A stretch of DNA of 64,000 bases from Azospirillaceae bacterium (GTDB lineage Bacteria > Pseudomonadota > Alphaproteobacteria > Azospirillales > Azospirillaceae): the NCBI GenBank assembly GCA_028283825.1, contig JAPWJW010000004.1, positions 252,292-316,291 of the forward strand. Reading direction: 5' to 3'. Of this stretch, positions 42,366-50,486 are shown in pieces. The notes beneath the pieces were generated by a model, which worked only from the letters and a program-made list of their open reading frames with translations, did no database searches and was not told the origin of the DNA. Position 1 is the stretch's first letter; every line of letters starts with the position of its first letter. Made by a program: the position numbers and the translations under genes.

Positions 42366-43735
42366 ATGCCGGCAGCCTGACCGACGGCGCCACCGTGCCG
42401 CTGACCGCCATCGCCATAACCCAGACCAGCACTCCCGTGACCGTCGCCAGCATCCTGGCCAGTGCCGGCTACAGCGACCCGGATGCCAACGGCGTGTCGG
42501 GCCTGGCCCTGACCGGCAACAGTGCCGCCGGCACCTGGCAATATTCCACCGACGGCGGCACCACCTGGATCAGCGTCGGCACGGTGTCCACCTCCGCCGC
42601 GCTGCTGCTGGACAGCACGGCGGAGCTGCGCTTCGTCGGCAACGGCAGCACGGTGGAAACCGCCACGCTCACCTTCCAAGGCTGGGATGAAACCAGCGGC
42701 ACCGCCACCAGCGGCGCCACGCGCCAGACGGCGGACATCACCGGCACCGGCGGCACCAGCGCATTCACGACGGGCAGCGCCACCATCAGCATCGCCTCGC
42801 AAGGTGCCGTGCTCACCGCCGGCGGCAGCAGCGGCTACACCGAACTGACCATCGGATCCGTCATCGACAGCGGCCTGATCCTGACCGACGCCGCCACCGG
42901 CACCATCAACAGCGCCACCATCACCATCGGCAGCGTGGTCAGCGGTGACGTGCTGGGCTTCACCAATCAGAACGGCATCTCCGGCAGTTATGACGCCGGC
43001 ACCGGCGTACTGACCCTGACCGGCAGCGCCAGCCTGGCCGATTACCAGGCCGCCCTGCGGTCCGTCACCTACAGTTCCACCAGCCACGACCCCACCAGCG
43101 GCGGCACCCGCACCGGGCGCACCATCAGCTGGTCGGTCAACGACGGCATCGCCGCCAGCACCGCCGTCACCAGCACGGTCACCCTGACCGCCGTCAACGA
43201 TGCGCCGGTCCTGAGCGTGGCCGGCGCCCAGACCTTCACCGACACACTGACGCACGGCGTGGCGGTCAGCGTGGCCGACGCCGACGCGGGCACCGGCGTT
43301 GAGACGGTGACGCTGGCCGCCGGCAAGGGCAATCTGGCCGTCACCGCCTCCGGCGATGCCAGCGTCAGCGGCAACAACAGCGGCAGCATCACCATCACCG
43401 GTACCCTGGCCGATGTGAACGCCACCCTGGCCAGCCTGACCTATGCCACCACGGCCACGGCCAGCGACAGCGACACCATCACGGTCGCCGTGAACGATGG
43501 CGGCAACACCGGCACCGGCGGCGCCCTGACGGATGCCAAGACCATCGCCATCACCCTGACCGGCAACGCCGCCCCCACCGTCACCGTGGCCGGCGCCCAG
43601 AGCATCGCCGACACCAACGCCCATGCCCTGAGCGGCGTGGGCGCGACCGACAGCCTGGCGGGCAGTACGGTCACCGCCACCGTGTCCGACCTGCAGGGCA
43701 ATCTGGGCTTCACCGCCGCAGGCGAGGCCAGCTAA
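40634..43735 (+). CDS. Adhesin fragment 3: end of first array and start of second array
   Basis: This frame is coding from about 40733. It contains the last repeats of the 162-residue array, a transition module (SGLALTGNSAAGTWQYSTDG, LRFVGNGSTVETATLTFQGW) and a VCBS-like unit (VLTAGGSSGYTELTIGSVID). Then the first 123-residue units appear (VLSVAGAQTFTDTLTHGVAV). It ends at the TAA at 43733-43735, where the paralogous units read on, so the stop is due to a frameshift and not a natural end. Confidence 0.65.
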   Translation: MSPPPPTATASPSASPAAPPPSPSPRPATSPPPAAQTLVNGLTYSDTSDDPTVGSGRTVTLTQIQDGGGTSNGGIDTTTLSAATTVTLVPVNDAPTLTTTAATTPTFTEGGSATSLFSGTAISTIEAGQTIQTLKLTVAGLADGASEVLSIDGTSVALTNGNSVTTAANGYSVAVSVTSGTATVTITKTGNFSASAAQTLVNGLTYSDASDDPTVGSGRTITLTQIQDGGGTSNGGIDTTTLSAATTVTLVPVNDAPTLTTTAATTPTFTEGGSATSLFSGTAISTIEAGQTIQTLKLTVAGLADGASEVLSIDGTSVALTNGNSVTTAANGYSVAVSVTSGTATVTVTKTGNFSASAAQTLVNGLTYSDASDDPTVGSGRTVTLTQIQDSGGTSNGGIDTTTLAATTTVTLVPVNDAPTLTTTTSAPTFTEGDSAVSLFSGTTISTIEAGQNIHALTLTVGGVADASSEVLTVDGTSVALTNGNSVTTTANGYSVAVSVTSGTATVTITKAGDFSTAAAQTLVNGLTYANTSDNPTVGSGRTVTLTSVQDSGGTTSGGVDTTTLSSATTVTLVAVNDAGSLTDGATVPLTAIAITQTSTPVTVASILASAGYSDPDANGVSGLALTGNSAAGTWQYSTDGGTTWISVGTVSTSAALLLDSTAELRFVGNGSTVETATLTFQGWDETSGTATSGATRQTADITGTGGTSAFTTGSATISIASQGAVLTAGGSSGYTELTIGSVIDSGLILTDAATGTINSATITIGSVVSGDVLGFTNQNGISGSYDAGTGVLTLTGSASLADYQAALRSVTYSSTSHDPTSGGTRTGRTISWSVNDGIAASTAVTSTVTLTAVNDAPVLSVAGAQTFTDTLTHGVAVSVADADAGTGVETVTLAAGKGNLAVTASGDASVSGNNSGSITITGTLADVNATLASLTYATTATASDSDTITVAVNDGGNTGTGGALTDAKTIAITLTGNAAPTVTVAGAQSIADTNAHALSGVGATDSLAGSTVTATVSDLQGNLGFTAAGEAS

Positions 43736-46700
43736 TCAGCGGCAACGGCACGGGCAGCGTCACCATCACCGGCAGCCTGGCCGACGTGAACGCCACCCTG
43801 GCCACCCTGGCCTACACCACCACGGCGACAGCCACCGGCACCGACACGATCACCGTGACGGTCAACGACGGCGGCACCAGCCTGATCGGCGGGTCCAAAT
43901 CCGCCAGCCAGACCATCGCCGTCACCCTGACCGGCAACGACGTCCCCAGCCTGGCGGTCGCCGGCGGCCAGAGTTATGTCGACCAGGCCAGTCATGCCAT
44001 CGGCGGTGTGGCCATCACCGACACCCTGTCGGGCAGCACGGTCACCGCCACCGTGTCCGACCTGCACGGCAACCTGGGCTTCACCGCCGCGGGTGCGGCC
44101 ACTGTCAGCGGCAGCGGCACGGGCACCGTCACCATCACCGGCAGCCTGGCCGACGTGAACGCCACCCTGGCCAGCCTGACCTACGCCACCACGCTGACCG
44201 CCGCCGGCAGCGACACCATCACCGTGGCCGTCAACGACGGCGGCACCGCCCGCATCGGCGGCGCACAGACCACCAGCGGCACCATCGCCATCGCCATCGC
44301 CAGCAACGACACCCCCGTCGTGACGGTGGCCGGCACCCAGAGTTATGTCGACACCGCCACCCACGCCATCGGCGGCGTCAGTGTGGCCGACGCCTACGGC
44401 GGCACCATCACCGCCACCGTGTCCGACCTGCACGGCAATCTGGGCTTCACCGCCTCAGGCTCCGCCACCGTCAGCGGCAGCGGCACGGGCACCGTCACCA
44501 TCAGCGGCAGCCTGGCCGATGTGAACGCCACCCTGGCCACCCTGACCTACGCCACCACCGCCACCACCACGGGCACCGACACCATCACCGTCAGCGTGAA
44601 CGACGGCGGCGGCAGCCTGATCGGCGGAGCGAAAACCGCCAGCCAGGCCATCACCGTCACCCTCACCGGCAACGACACCCCCGTCCTGACCGTCGCCGGC
44701 GCCCAGAGCTATGTCGATACCAACGCCCACGCCATCAGCGGCGTCAGCCTCAGCGACGGCCTGACCGGCAGCACCGTCACCGCCAGCCTGATCGCCAACA
44801 CCGGCAACATCACCGTCACCGCCGCCGGGGCCGCCTTCGTCGGCGGCAACAACAGCGGCGTGATCATCATCAGCGGCAGCCTGGCCGACGTGAACGCCAC
44901 CCTGGCCAGCCTGACCTATGCCAGCACCGCCACCACCACCGGTACCGACACCATCATCGTGGCGGTCAGCGACGGCGGCAATACCCGCATCGGCGGGGCG
45001 AAGAGCGCCAGCCAAACCATCACCGTCAGCGTCACCGGCAACGACACCCCCGTCCTGACCGTTGCCGGCGCCCAGAGTTATGTCGATGCCAACGCCCACG
45101 CCATCAGCGGCGTCAGCATCAGCGACAGCCTGACCGGCGGCACCGTCACCGCCACCGTCAGTGCCGGCGCCGGCAATGTCGCCGCATCCGCCGCCGGCGG
45201 GGCCACGATCACCGGCGGCGGCACCGGCACCATGGTGATCAGCGGCAGCCTGGCGGATGTGAACGCCACCCTGGCCAGCCTCACCTACGCCACCACAGCC
45301 ACCACATCCGGCAGCGACACCATCACCATCACCGCCAACGATGGCGGCACCACCCGCGTCGGGGGCGCCAAGAGCACGACGCAGACCGTCTCCGTCACCC
45401 TGACTGGCAATGACACCCCGGTCCTGACCGTCGCCGGCACCCAGAGCTATAACGACACCACCGCCCACGCCATCAGCGGCGTCAGCATCGCCGACAGCCT
45501 GACCGGCGGCACCGTCACCGCCACGGTCAGTGCTGGCACCGGCAACGTCGCCGTCTCCGCCGCCGGCATCGCCGCCGTCAGCGGCAGCGGCACGGGCACG
45601 CTGATCATCACCGGCAGCCTGGCGGATGTGAACGCCACCCTGGCCAGCCTCACCTACGCCACCACAGCCACCACATCCGGCAGCGACACCATCACCATCA
45701 CCGCCAACGATGGCGGCACCACCCGCATCGGCGGCGCCAAGAGCACGACGCAGACCGTCGCCGTCACCCTGACCGGCAACGACACCCCCGTCCTGACCGT
45801 CGCCGGCGCCCAGAGCTACGTCGATACCAACACCCACGCCATCAGCGGCGTCAGCGTCAGCGACAGCCTGACCGGCGGTACCGTGACCGCCACCGTCAGT
45901 GCCGGTGCGGGCAACGTCGCCGTCTCCGCCGCCGGCATCGCCACCGTCAGCGGCAGCGGCACGGGTACGCTGACCATCAGCGGCAACCTGGCGGATGTGA
46001 ACGCCACCCTGGCCAGCCTGACCTATGCCACCACCGCGACCGCCACCGGCAGCGACACCATCACCATCGCCGCCAATGACGGCGGCACCAGCCGCATCGG
46101 CGGCGCCAAATCGACGACGCAAACCGTCGCCGTCACCCTGACCGGCAACGATACCCCCGTCCTGACCGTCGCCGCGTCGCAGAGCTACAACGACACCAAC
46201 ACCCACGCCATCAGCGGCGTCAGCATCAGCGACGGCCTGACCGGCAGCACCGTCACCGCCACCGTCAGTGCCGGTGCGGGCAACGTCGCCGTCTCCGCCG
46301 CCGGCATCGCCACCGTCAGCGGCAGCGGTACCGGCACGCTGACCATCACCGGCAGCCTGGCGGACGTGAACGCCACCCTGGCCAGCCTCACCTACGCCAC
46401 CACCGCGACCGCCACCGGCAGCGACACCATCACCATCGCCGCCAATGACGGCGGCACCAGCCGCATCGGCGGCGCCAAATCCACGACACAGACCATCGCC
46501 ATCGCCCTGACCGGCAACGACACCCCCGTCCTGACCCTGCCCGCCGGCAAGAATTTGAGCGCCACCGGCAGCCAGGCCATCAGCGGCATCACCGTCAGCG
46601 ATACCCTGACCGGCGGCACGGTGACGGTCACCGTCCGGGACGGCTTCGGCGGGGCGCTGACGGTCTCGACCTCAGGCACGACCACCGCCACCGGCAACGG

Positions 46701-46860
46701 CACGGGCACCGTCACCATCACCGGCGGCGTCGCCGATGTGAACGCGACGCTGGCCAGCCTGGCCCTGACCCCGGCCACCACCGGCAACGACATCATCACC
46801 GTCACCATCACCGACAACGGCACGGCCCGCGTCGGCGGCGCCAAGACCGCGACCGGCACC
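43185..46860 (+). repeat. Tandem array of a 369-bp coding repeat (about 10 copies)
   Basis: The phrase TGNDTPVLTVAG and the phrase LADVNATLASLTYAT recur every 369 bases (123 codons) in the core from about 44290 to 46500, with diverged outer copies. The repeat family is unrelated in phrase to the 486-bp array. The third frameshift falls in one of its early copies. Confidence 0.85.
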
Positions 46861-47982
46861 CTAGGCGTCACCATCAACCCGGTGGTGATCCCCATGTTCG
46901 CCACCAACAACACGCCGATCACCACGACGCCCACCACCACCACGGTGATCACCACCACCACCGAAACGATGATCATCACGCCGACGGTGGCGGCCACCGG
47001 CAGTGGCAGCACCATGACGATGACCGACCCGGTCGGCAGCGGCCTCGCCGGCGTGCGGGGCACGCCCACCGCCGGCCTGCAGGGCAACACCGTCATCGCC
47101 ACCAGCACGTCCCCGTCCTCCACCGGCGGCAATTCCACCGGCGGCCCATCCACCGCCAACACGCCCGACCTCAGCCCGGTCACCTCCACCAACGCCCCGG
47201 CCACGCCCACGCTGACCACCAGCCTGGCCCTGGCCGGGTCCAGCACCGGTAACGTGCTGGTCAGTGGCAATGCCGGCATCGTGGCGGTGGCCTCCCTGAA
47301 CGGCGGCAACACCACCCTGGCCCAGGCGACGGAGGTCAGCACCCAGTCGGTCAGCGCCGGGCAGCTGATGACCTTCCAGCTGCCGCAGAACACCTTCGTC
47401 AGCGGCGACCCGCAGGTGTCGCTGCAGGCGCGCCAGGCGAATGGCGAGCCGCTGCCGGCGTGGCTGAAGTTTGATCCCGCCACCGGCACCTTCAGCGGCC
47501 AGCCGCCGGCGGGCAGCACCGGCACCATCGCCGTGACGGTGACCGCCCGCGACAGCAAGGGCAACGTGGCCCAGGCGAAGTTCAACATGAACGTCGGCCA
47601 GCAGGGCACCGGCGGCGGCGGCGGCGGCACGCCGGGTGGCAACCGCGCGCCGCAACAGCACGCGGCCAATGATCCGGCCCTGGCCCTGCCGGCCGACCTG
47701 CACCCGGTTGAACTGGCGGCCTACCGTCCGGCGCCGGACCTAGACCTGGCCGGCGCCAACCATGCCGGCCCGGCAGATCGCATCCCCGCCGGCAAGCCAT
47801 CCCTGACGGCGCAGCTGCATGCCGCCGCCGGCGGTTTCGGCGCCGGCACCTTCGGTATTCCCACCCACCACGGCATCCTGGACGACAGCCTCAACCTGCT
47901 GGCCAGCCTGCTGGACGTGTTCGGCGGCGGCGACGCCGTCCCTGCCGCCCATCCCATCCCGACCAACACCACGACCGCCTGA
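43786..47982 (+). CDS. Adhesin fragment 4: second repeat array and C-terminal region
   Basis: This frame is coding from about 43736; the ATG-like start at 43786 is arbitrary. The 123-residue unit is TLTGNDTPVLTVAGAQSYVD, then AISGVSISDSLTGGTVTATV, LADVNATLASLTYATTAT and ITANDGGTTRIGGAKSTTQT. After the array come a Thr/Pro/Ser-rich linker and a cadherin/dystroglycan-like domain (FQLPQNTFVSGDPQVSLQAR, WLKFDPATGTFSGQPPAG). The tail is HHGILDDSLNLLASLLDVFG. No RTX nonapeptides (GGxGxDxxx) and no LPxTG or barrel domain are present, which makes the secretion route the puzzle. The TolC-like gene starts 6 bases later. Confidence 0.75.
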   Translation: MNATLATLAYTTTATATGTDTITVTVNDGGTSLIGGSKSASQTIAVTLTGNDVPSLAVAGGQSYVDQASHAIGGVAITDTLSGSTVTATVSDLHGNLGFTAAGAATVSGSGTGTVTITGSLADVNATLASLTYATTLTAAGSDTITVAVNDGGTARIGGAQTTSGTIAIAIASNDTPVVTVAGTQSYVDTATHAIGGVSVADAYGGTITATVSDLHGNLGFTASGSATVSGSGTGTVTISGSLADVNATLATLTYATTATTTGTDTITVSVNDGGGSLIGGAKTASQAITVTLTGNDTPVLTVAGAQSYVDTNAHAISGVSLSDGLTGSTVTASLIANTGNITVTAAGAAFVGGNNSGVIIISGSLADVNATLASLTYASTATTTGTDTIIVAVSDGGNTRIGGAKSASQTITVSVTGNDTPVLTVAGAQSYVDANAHAISGVSISDSLTGGTVTATVSAGAGNVAASAAGGATITGGGTGTMVISGSLADVNATLASLTYATTATTSGSDTITITANDGGTTRVGGAKSTTQTVSVTLTGNDTPVLTVAGTQSYNDTTAHAISGVSIADSLTGGTVTATVSAGTGNVAVSAAGIAAVSGSGTGTLIITGSLADVNATLASLTYATTATTSGSDTITITANDGGTTRIGGAKSTTQTVAVTLTGNDTPVLTVAGAQSYVDTNTHAISGVSVSDSLTGGTVTATVSAGAGNVAVSAAGIATVSGSGTGTLTISGNLADVNATLASLTYATTATATGSDTITIAANDGGTSRIGGAKSTTQTVAVTLTGNDTPVLTVAASQSYNDTNTHAISGVSISDGLTGSTVTATVSAGAGNVAVSAAGIATVSGSGTGTLTITGSLADVNATLASLTYATTATATGSDTITIAANDGGTSRIGGAKSTTQTIAIALTGNDTPVLTLPAGKNLSATGSQAISGITVSDTLTGGTVTVTVRDGFGGALTVSTSGTTTATGNGTGTVTITGGVADVNATLASLALTPATTGNDIITVTITDNGTARVGGAKTATGTLGVTINPVVIPMFATNNTPITTTPTTTTVITTTTETMIITPTVAATGSGSTMTMTDPVGSGLAGVRGTPTAGLQGNTVIATSTSPSSTGGNSTGGPSTANTPDLSPVTSTNAPATPTLTTSLALAGSSTGNVLVSGNAGIVAVASLNGGNTTLAQATEVSTQSVSAGQLMTFQLPQNTFVSGDPQVSLQARQANGEPLPAWLKFDPATGTFSGQPPAGSTGTIAVTVTARDSKGNVAQAKFNMNVGQQGTGGGGGGTPGGNRAPQQHAANDPALALPADLHPVELAAYRPAPDLDLAGANHAGPADRIPAGKPSLTAQLHAAAGGFGAGTFGIPTHHGILDDSLNLLASLLDVFGGGDAVPAAHPIPTNTTTA

Positions 47983-47988
47983 GGCTTC

Positions 47989-49590
47989 ATGACGTCAATG
48001 CCTTATTCCGCGCCGGCCCGGCGCTCCCGTCTGCGTACCTTGGCCGGCCCTGCCGCCGCTTGCGCTCTGGTGGCCTTGTTGGCGGGCTGCTCGGTGACCC
48101 CCCGCCCCCTGACCACGGATGAGCACAAGACCCGCGCCGATGAGGCGCTGAAGATGGTGCGCGACCGCATCGACCCGATATCGGCGCCGGTGACCCTGGA
48201 TGAAGCCATCGCCCGCGCGGTCAAGTACAACCTGGACCACCGGCTGGCGCTGATGGACCAGGCCATCGCCAACCGCCAGCTGGACGTGTCGCGCTGGGAC
48301 CTGCTGCCCAAGCTGGTGGTGGATGGCGGCCTGGCGGGACGCAGCAACGAGCTGGCCTCGTCCTCCTACTCCGTGCTGACCGGCAAGCAGTCGCTGGAAC
48401 CCTCCATCTCGTCCGACCGGCGCAGCGGCACCGCCGACCTGCAGCTGAGCTGGAGCGTCCTGGACTTCGGCGTCAGTTATTACCAGGCACGGCAGAACGG
48501 CGACCGGGCCTTGGCCACGGCGGAAAAGCGCCGCTCGGCCGTCAACGCCATCGTGCAGCAGGTGCGCGCCGCCTATTGGCAGGCGGTGGCGGCGGAGCGG
48601 ATCGGCAGCCGCATCGACCCCGTGCTGGCCGACGCCCGCGCCGCCCTGGTCGACGCCCGCGAGGTGGAACGCCAGCGCCTGAAGCCGCCGCTGGAAGCCC
48701 TGCGGTATGAAAAGTCGACCATCGAGGTCATCCGCCAGCTGGAAAACCTGCAAGCCGACCTGGCCCTGGCCAAGACGCAGCTGGCGGCCCTGATGGGCCT
48801 GCCCCCGGGCCAGACCTATCAGCTGGCGCTGCCGGAAAACCCCACCGCCCTGCCGGAACTGAAGACCCCGGTGGCGGAGTTGGAGCGGACGGCCCTGATC
48901 AACCGGCCGGAACTGCGCGAGCAGGCCTACAACCGCCGCATCGCGACGGATGAGGTGCACAAGGCCTTCCTGAAGCTGTTCCCCAACCTGACCATCTCCG
49001 GCGGGCTGGATTACGACAGCAATTCCTTCCTGGTGAACCAGCGCTGGGCCGAGGGCGGCCTGCGCATGTCGTGGGGCCTGTTGAACCTGCTGTCGGGCGA
49101 CGACTTCATGGGCCTGGCGGAAACGCAGCGCGACCAGACGGAAGTGCGCAACCTGGCCCTGTCCATGGCCGTTCTGACCCAGGTGAACGTGGCCTGGCAG
49201 CAGCTGGGCCGGGCGCGGACGCAATACCTGGAGGCGACGGAACTGGATGGCATCGAGGGCCGTATCTACGACCAGGTGCTGGTGCAGCAGCAGAACAACA
49301 CCGAAAGCAAGGTGGAGCGCGTGCGCGCCGCCGGCGCCCGCATCGTGGCGGAACTGAGCAAGGCCCGTGCCTACGCCGACATGCAGAACGCGCTGGCGTC
49401 GCTGTACGTTTCCGTCGGCATCGACCCCCTGCCCCAGGCGGTGCCCGACTATTCGCTGAAGACGCTGATCACGACGGTGTCGGCGGTGAACCACCAGATC
49501 GACGCCGGCATGTTCGGGGCCGCAGAATCGGCCGACGCCCCGCCGCCGGTGCTGGATGACCCCGGCAAAGGCCTGACCACCTCACCCTAA
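47989..49590 (+). CDS. TolC family outer-membrane lipoprotein
   Basis: 533 residues, starting 6 bases after the adhesin stop. A lipoprotein signal is present (ACALVALLAGC, Cys34). Two TolC repeats follow: LDEAIARAVKYNLDHRLALM ... DLLPKLVVDGGLAGRSNELA, later AFLKLFPNLTISGGLDYDS, with long coiled helices such as LEATELDGIEGRIYDQVL. It should form the trimeric outer-membrane tunnel for export of the adhesin with the two adaptors downstream. The lipid anchor resembles the OprM/NodT-type branch. Coupling to the adhesin gene suggests a dedicated channel. Confidence 0.87.
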   Translation: MTSMPYSAPARRSRLRTLAGPAAACALVALLAGCSVTPRPLTTDEHKTRADEALKMVRDRIDPISAPVTLDEAIARAVKYNLDHRLALMDQAIANRQLDVSRWDLLPKLVVDGGLAGRSNELASSSYSVLTGKQSLEPSISSDRRSGTADLQLSWSVLDFGVSYYQARQNGDRALATAEKRRSAVNAIVQQVRAAYWQAVAAERIGSRIDPVLADARAALVDAREVERQRLKPPLEALRYEKSTIEVIRQLENLQADLALAKTQLAALMGLPPGQTYQLALPENPTALPELKTPVAELERTALINRPELREQAYNRRIATDEVHKAFLKLFPNLTISGGLDYDSNSFLVNQRWAEGGLRMSWGLLNLLSGDDFMGLAETQRDQTEVRNLALSMAVLTQVNVAWQQLGRARTQYLEATELDGIEGRIYDQVLVQQQNNTESKVERVRAAGARIVAELSKARAYADMQNALASLYVSVGIDPLPQAVPDYSLKTLITTVSAVNHQIDAGMFGAAESADAPPPVLDDPGKGLTTSP

Positions 49591-49642
49591 GACGCACTTT
49601 TAAGGTTATTTGTCGGGTTAACACCGTCCCGTAAGTAGAAAT

Positions 49643-49671
49643 AAGGGGGAGACCGCCCGGTCTCCCCCTTT
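49643..49671 (+). terminator. Hairpin between the TolC-like and HlyD-like genes
   Basis: A 12-bp perfect stem (AAGGGGGAGACC at 49643-49654 with GGTCTCCCCCTT at 49659-49670, loop GCCC) is followed by only TTT-like residues. It may terminate or attenuate the adhesin-TolC transcript before the secretion-adaptor genes, or protect an mRNA end. Confidence 0.6.
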
Positions 49672-49707
49672 CCTGTCGCCCCTTCCTGCCGCCTGGTTCC
49701 ACAAATC

Positions 49708-50475
49708 GTGAGCGTCGCCTTGTCCCCCATCCGGTTCCGCCTGATCACCGCCTGCGTCACAGTCCTGCTGGGCATCGCCCTTTTCGATGGGGTCGCCGGG
49801 GCGGCCGACACGGCGCCCGAAATCCGGGCGCAGCTGGTGCCCAAGCGCAGCACCATACTGTCGGCCGAAGTGGCGGCGCAGATATCGGAACTGCCCCTGC
49901 GTGAGGGCGACAGCTTCGCCGAGGGGCAGAGGCTGGTGGCCTTCGATTGCGGCGTGCAGCGTGCCCGCCTGGCCCATGCGGCGGCGCAGGAAACGGCGAC
50001 GCGCAAGGCCTATGAGGTCAAGAGCAAGCTGAACGCCCTGAATTCCATCGGCGCGCTGGAGCTGGAGACGGCGGCGGCGGAACATGCGGTGGCCGAGGCC
50101 GATTTGCAGATGGCCAAGGTGATCACCTCCCACTGCGTCATCAGCGCCCCCTTCGCCGGCCGCATGGGCCCGATGGAGGTAAAACGCTATCAATCGGTGG
50201 CGGAAGGGCAGAAACTGATGGAGATCCTGGATCCGTCGGAGTTGGAGGCCGAAATGCTGGTGCCTTCGTCCTGGCTGAAATGGCTGAAGCCTGGGTACGC
50301 CTTGGAAATCGGCATCGAGGAGACGGGCCGGAAGTATCCGGCCAAGGTGTCGCGCCTGTCGCCGCGCATCGACCCGGTGTCGCAATCCATCCGCGTGTTC
50401 GCCGTCATCGACGGCAAGTTTCCGGACCTGCTGCCGGGCATGAGCGGCCGCGCCCTGCTGTCCGCACCGAACTGA
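49708..50475 (+). CDS. HlyD-family periplasmic adaptor subunit
   Basis: 255 residues from a GTG start. One N-terminal signal/TM segment (ITACVTVLLGIALFDGVAGA) is followed by the lipoyl halves (STILSAEVAAQISELPLREG; CVISAPFAGRMGPMEVKRYQ) around a short coiled hairpin. The beta-barrel follows (LEAEMLVPSSWLKWLKPGYA) and VSRLSPRIDPVSQSIRVFAV. This is an RND/HlyD-type membrane fusion protein that should contact the TolC-like channel. It belongs to the set with the two next genes. Confidence 0.85.
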   Translation: MSVALSPIRFRLITACVTVLLGIALFDGVAGAADTAPEIRAQLVPKRSTILSAEVAAQISELPLREGDSFAEGQRLVAFDCGVQRARLAHAAAQETATRKAYEVKSKLNALNSIGALELETAAAEHAVAEADLQMAKVITSHCVISAPFAGRMGPMEVKRYQSVAEGQKLMEILDPSELEAEMLVPSSWLKWLKPGYALEIGIEETGRKYPAKVSRLSPRIDPVSQSIRVFAVIDGKFPDLLPGMSGRALLSAPN

Positions 50476-50486
50476 GGGGTTGCGCC

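Larger units (their letters stand above)
34293..47982 (+). pseudogene. Giant DUF4347 repetitive adhesin, frame broken three times
   Basis: Read through its frameshifts, this locus encodes one surface protein of about 4560 residues. Order: basic leader, LEPRMMFDAA motif, DUF4347, Ig/cadherin-like modules, 11 units of about 162 residues, about 10 units of about 123 residues, a Thr-rich linker, a dystroglycan/cadherin-like domain and a conserved tail. Three breaks are visible. First, an extra G at 37230-37232 (AACGGGCAAC against AACGGCAAC in the repeats). Second, an extra G at about 40732 (GCCGGCCGCC against GCCGCCGCC); it also turns the 486-bp period into 487. Third, two extra bases or one lost at 43731-43735, creating a TAA. 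Either the gene is decaying or the assembly has errors; the fragments are listed separately. Confidence 0.8.

Noticed and set aside
37230-43735. Programmed ribosomal frameshifting in the adhesin
   Set aside because: The three sites lack a common slippery heptamer or a shared downstream structure, and two are simple added G bases relative to sister repeats.
37015-46860. CRISPR array
   Set aside because: The repeats are long, coding and adjacent without unique spacers of constant length, and no cas gene is present.
43185-47982. RTX-type calcium-binding adhesin
   Set aside because: I looked for GGxGxDxxx nonapeptides in the C-terminal region and found none, so the RTX label is not supported.
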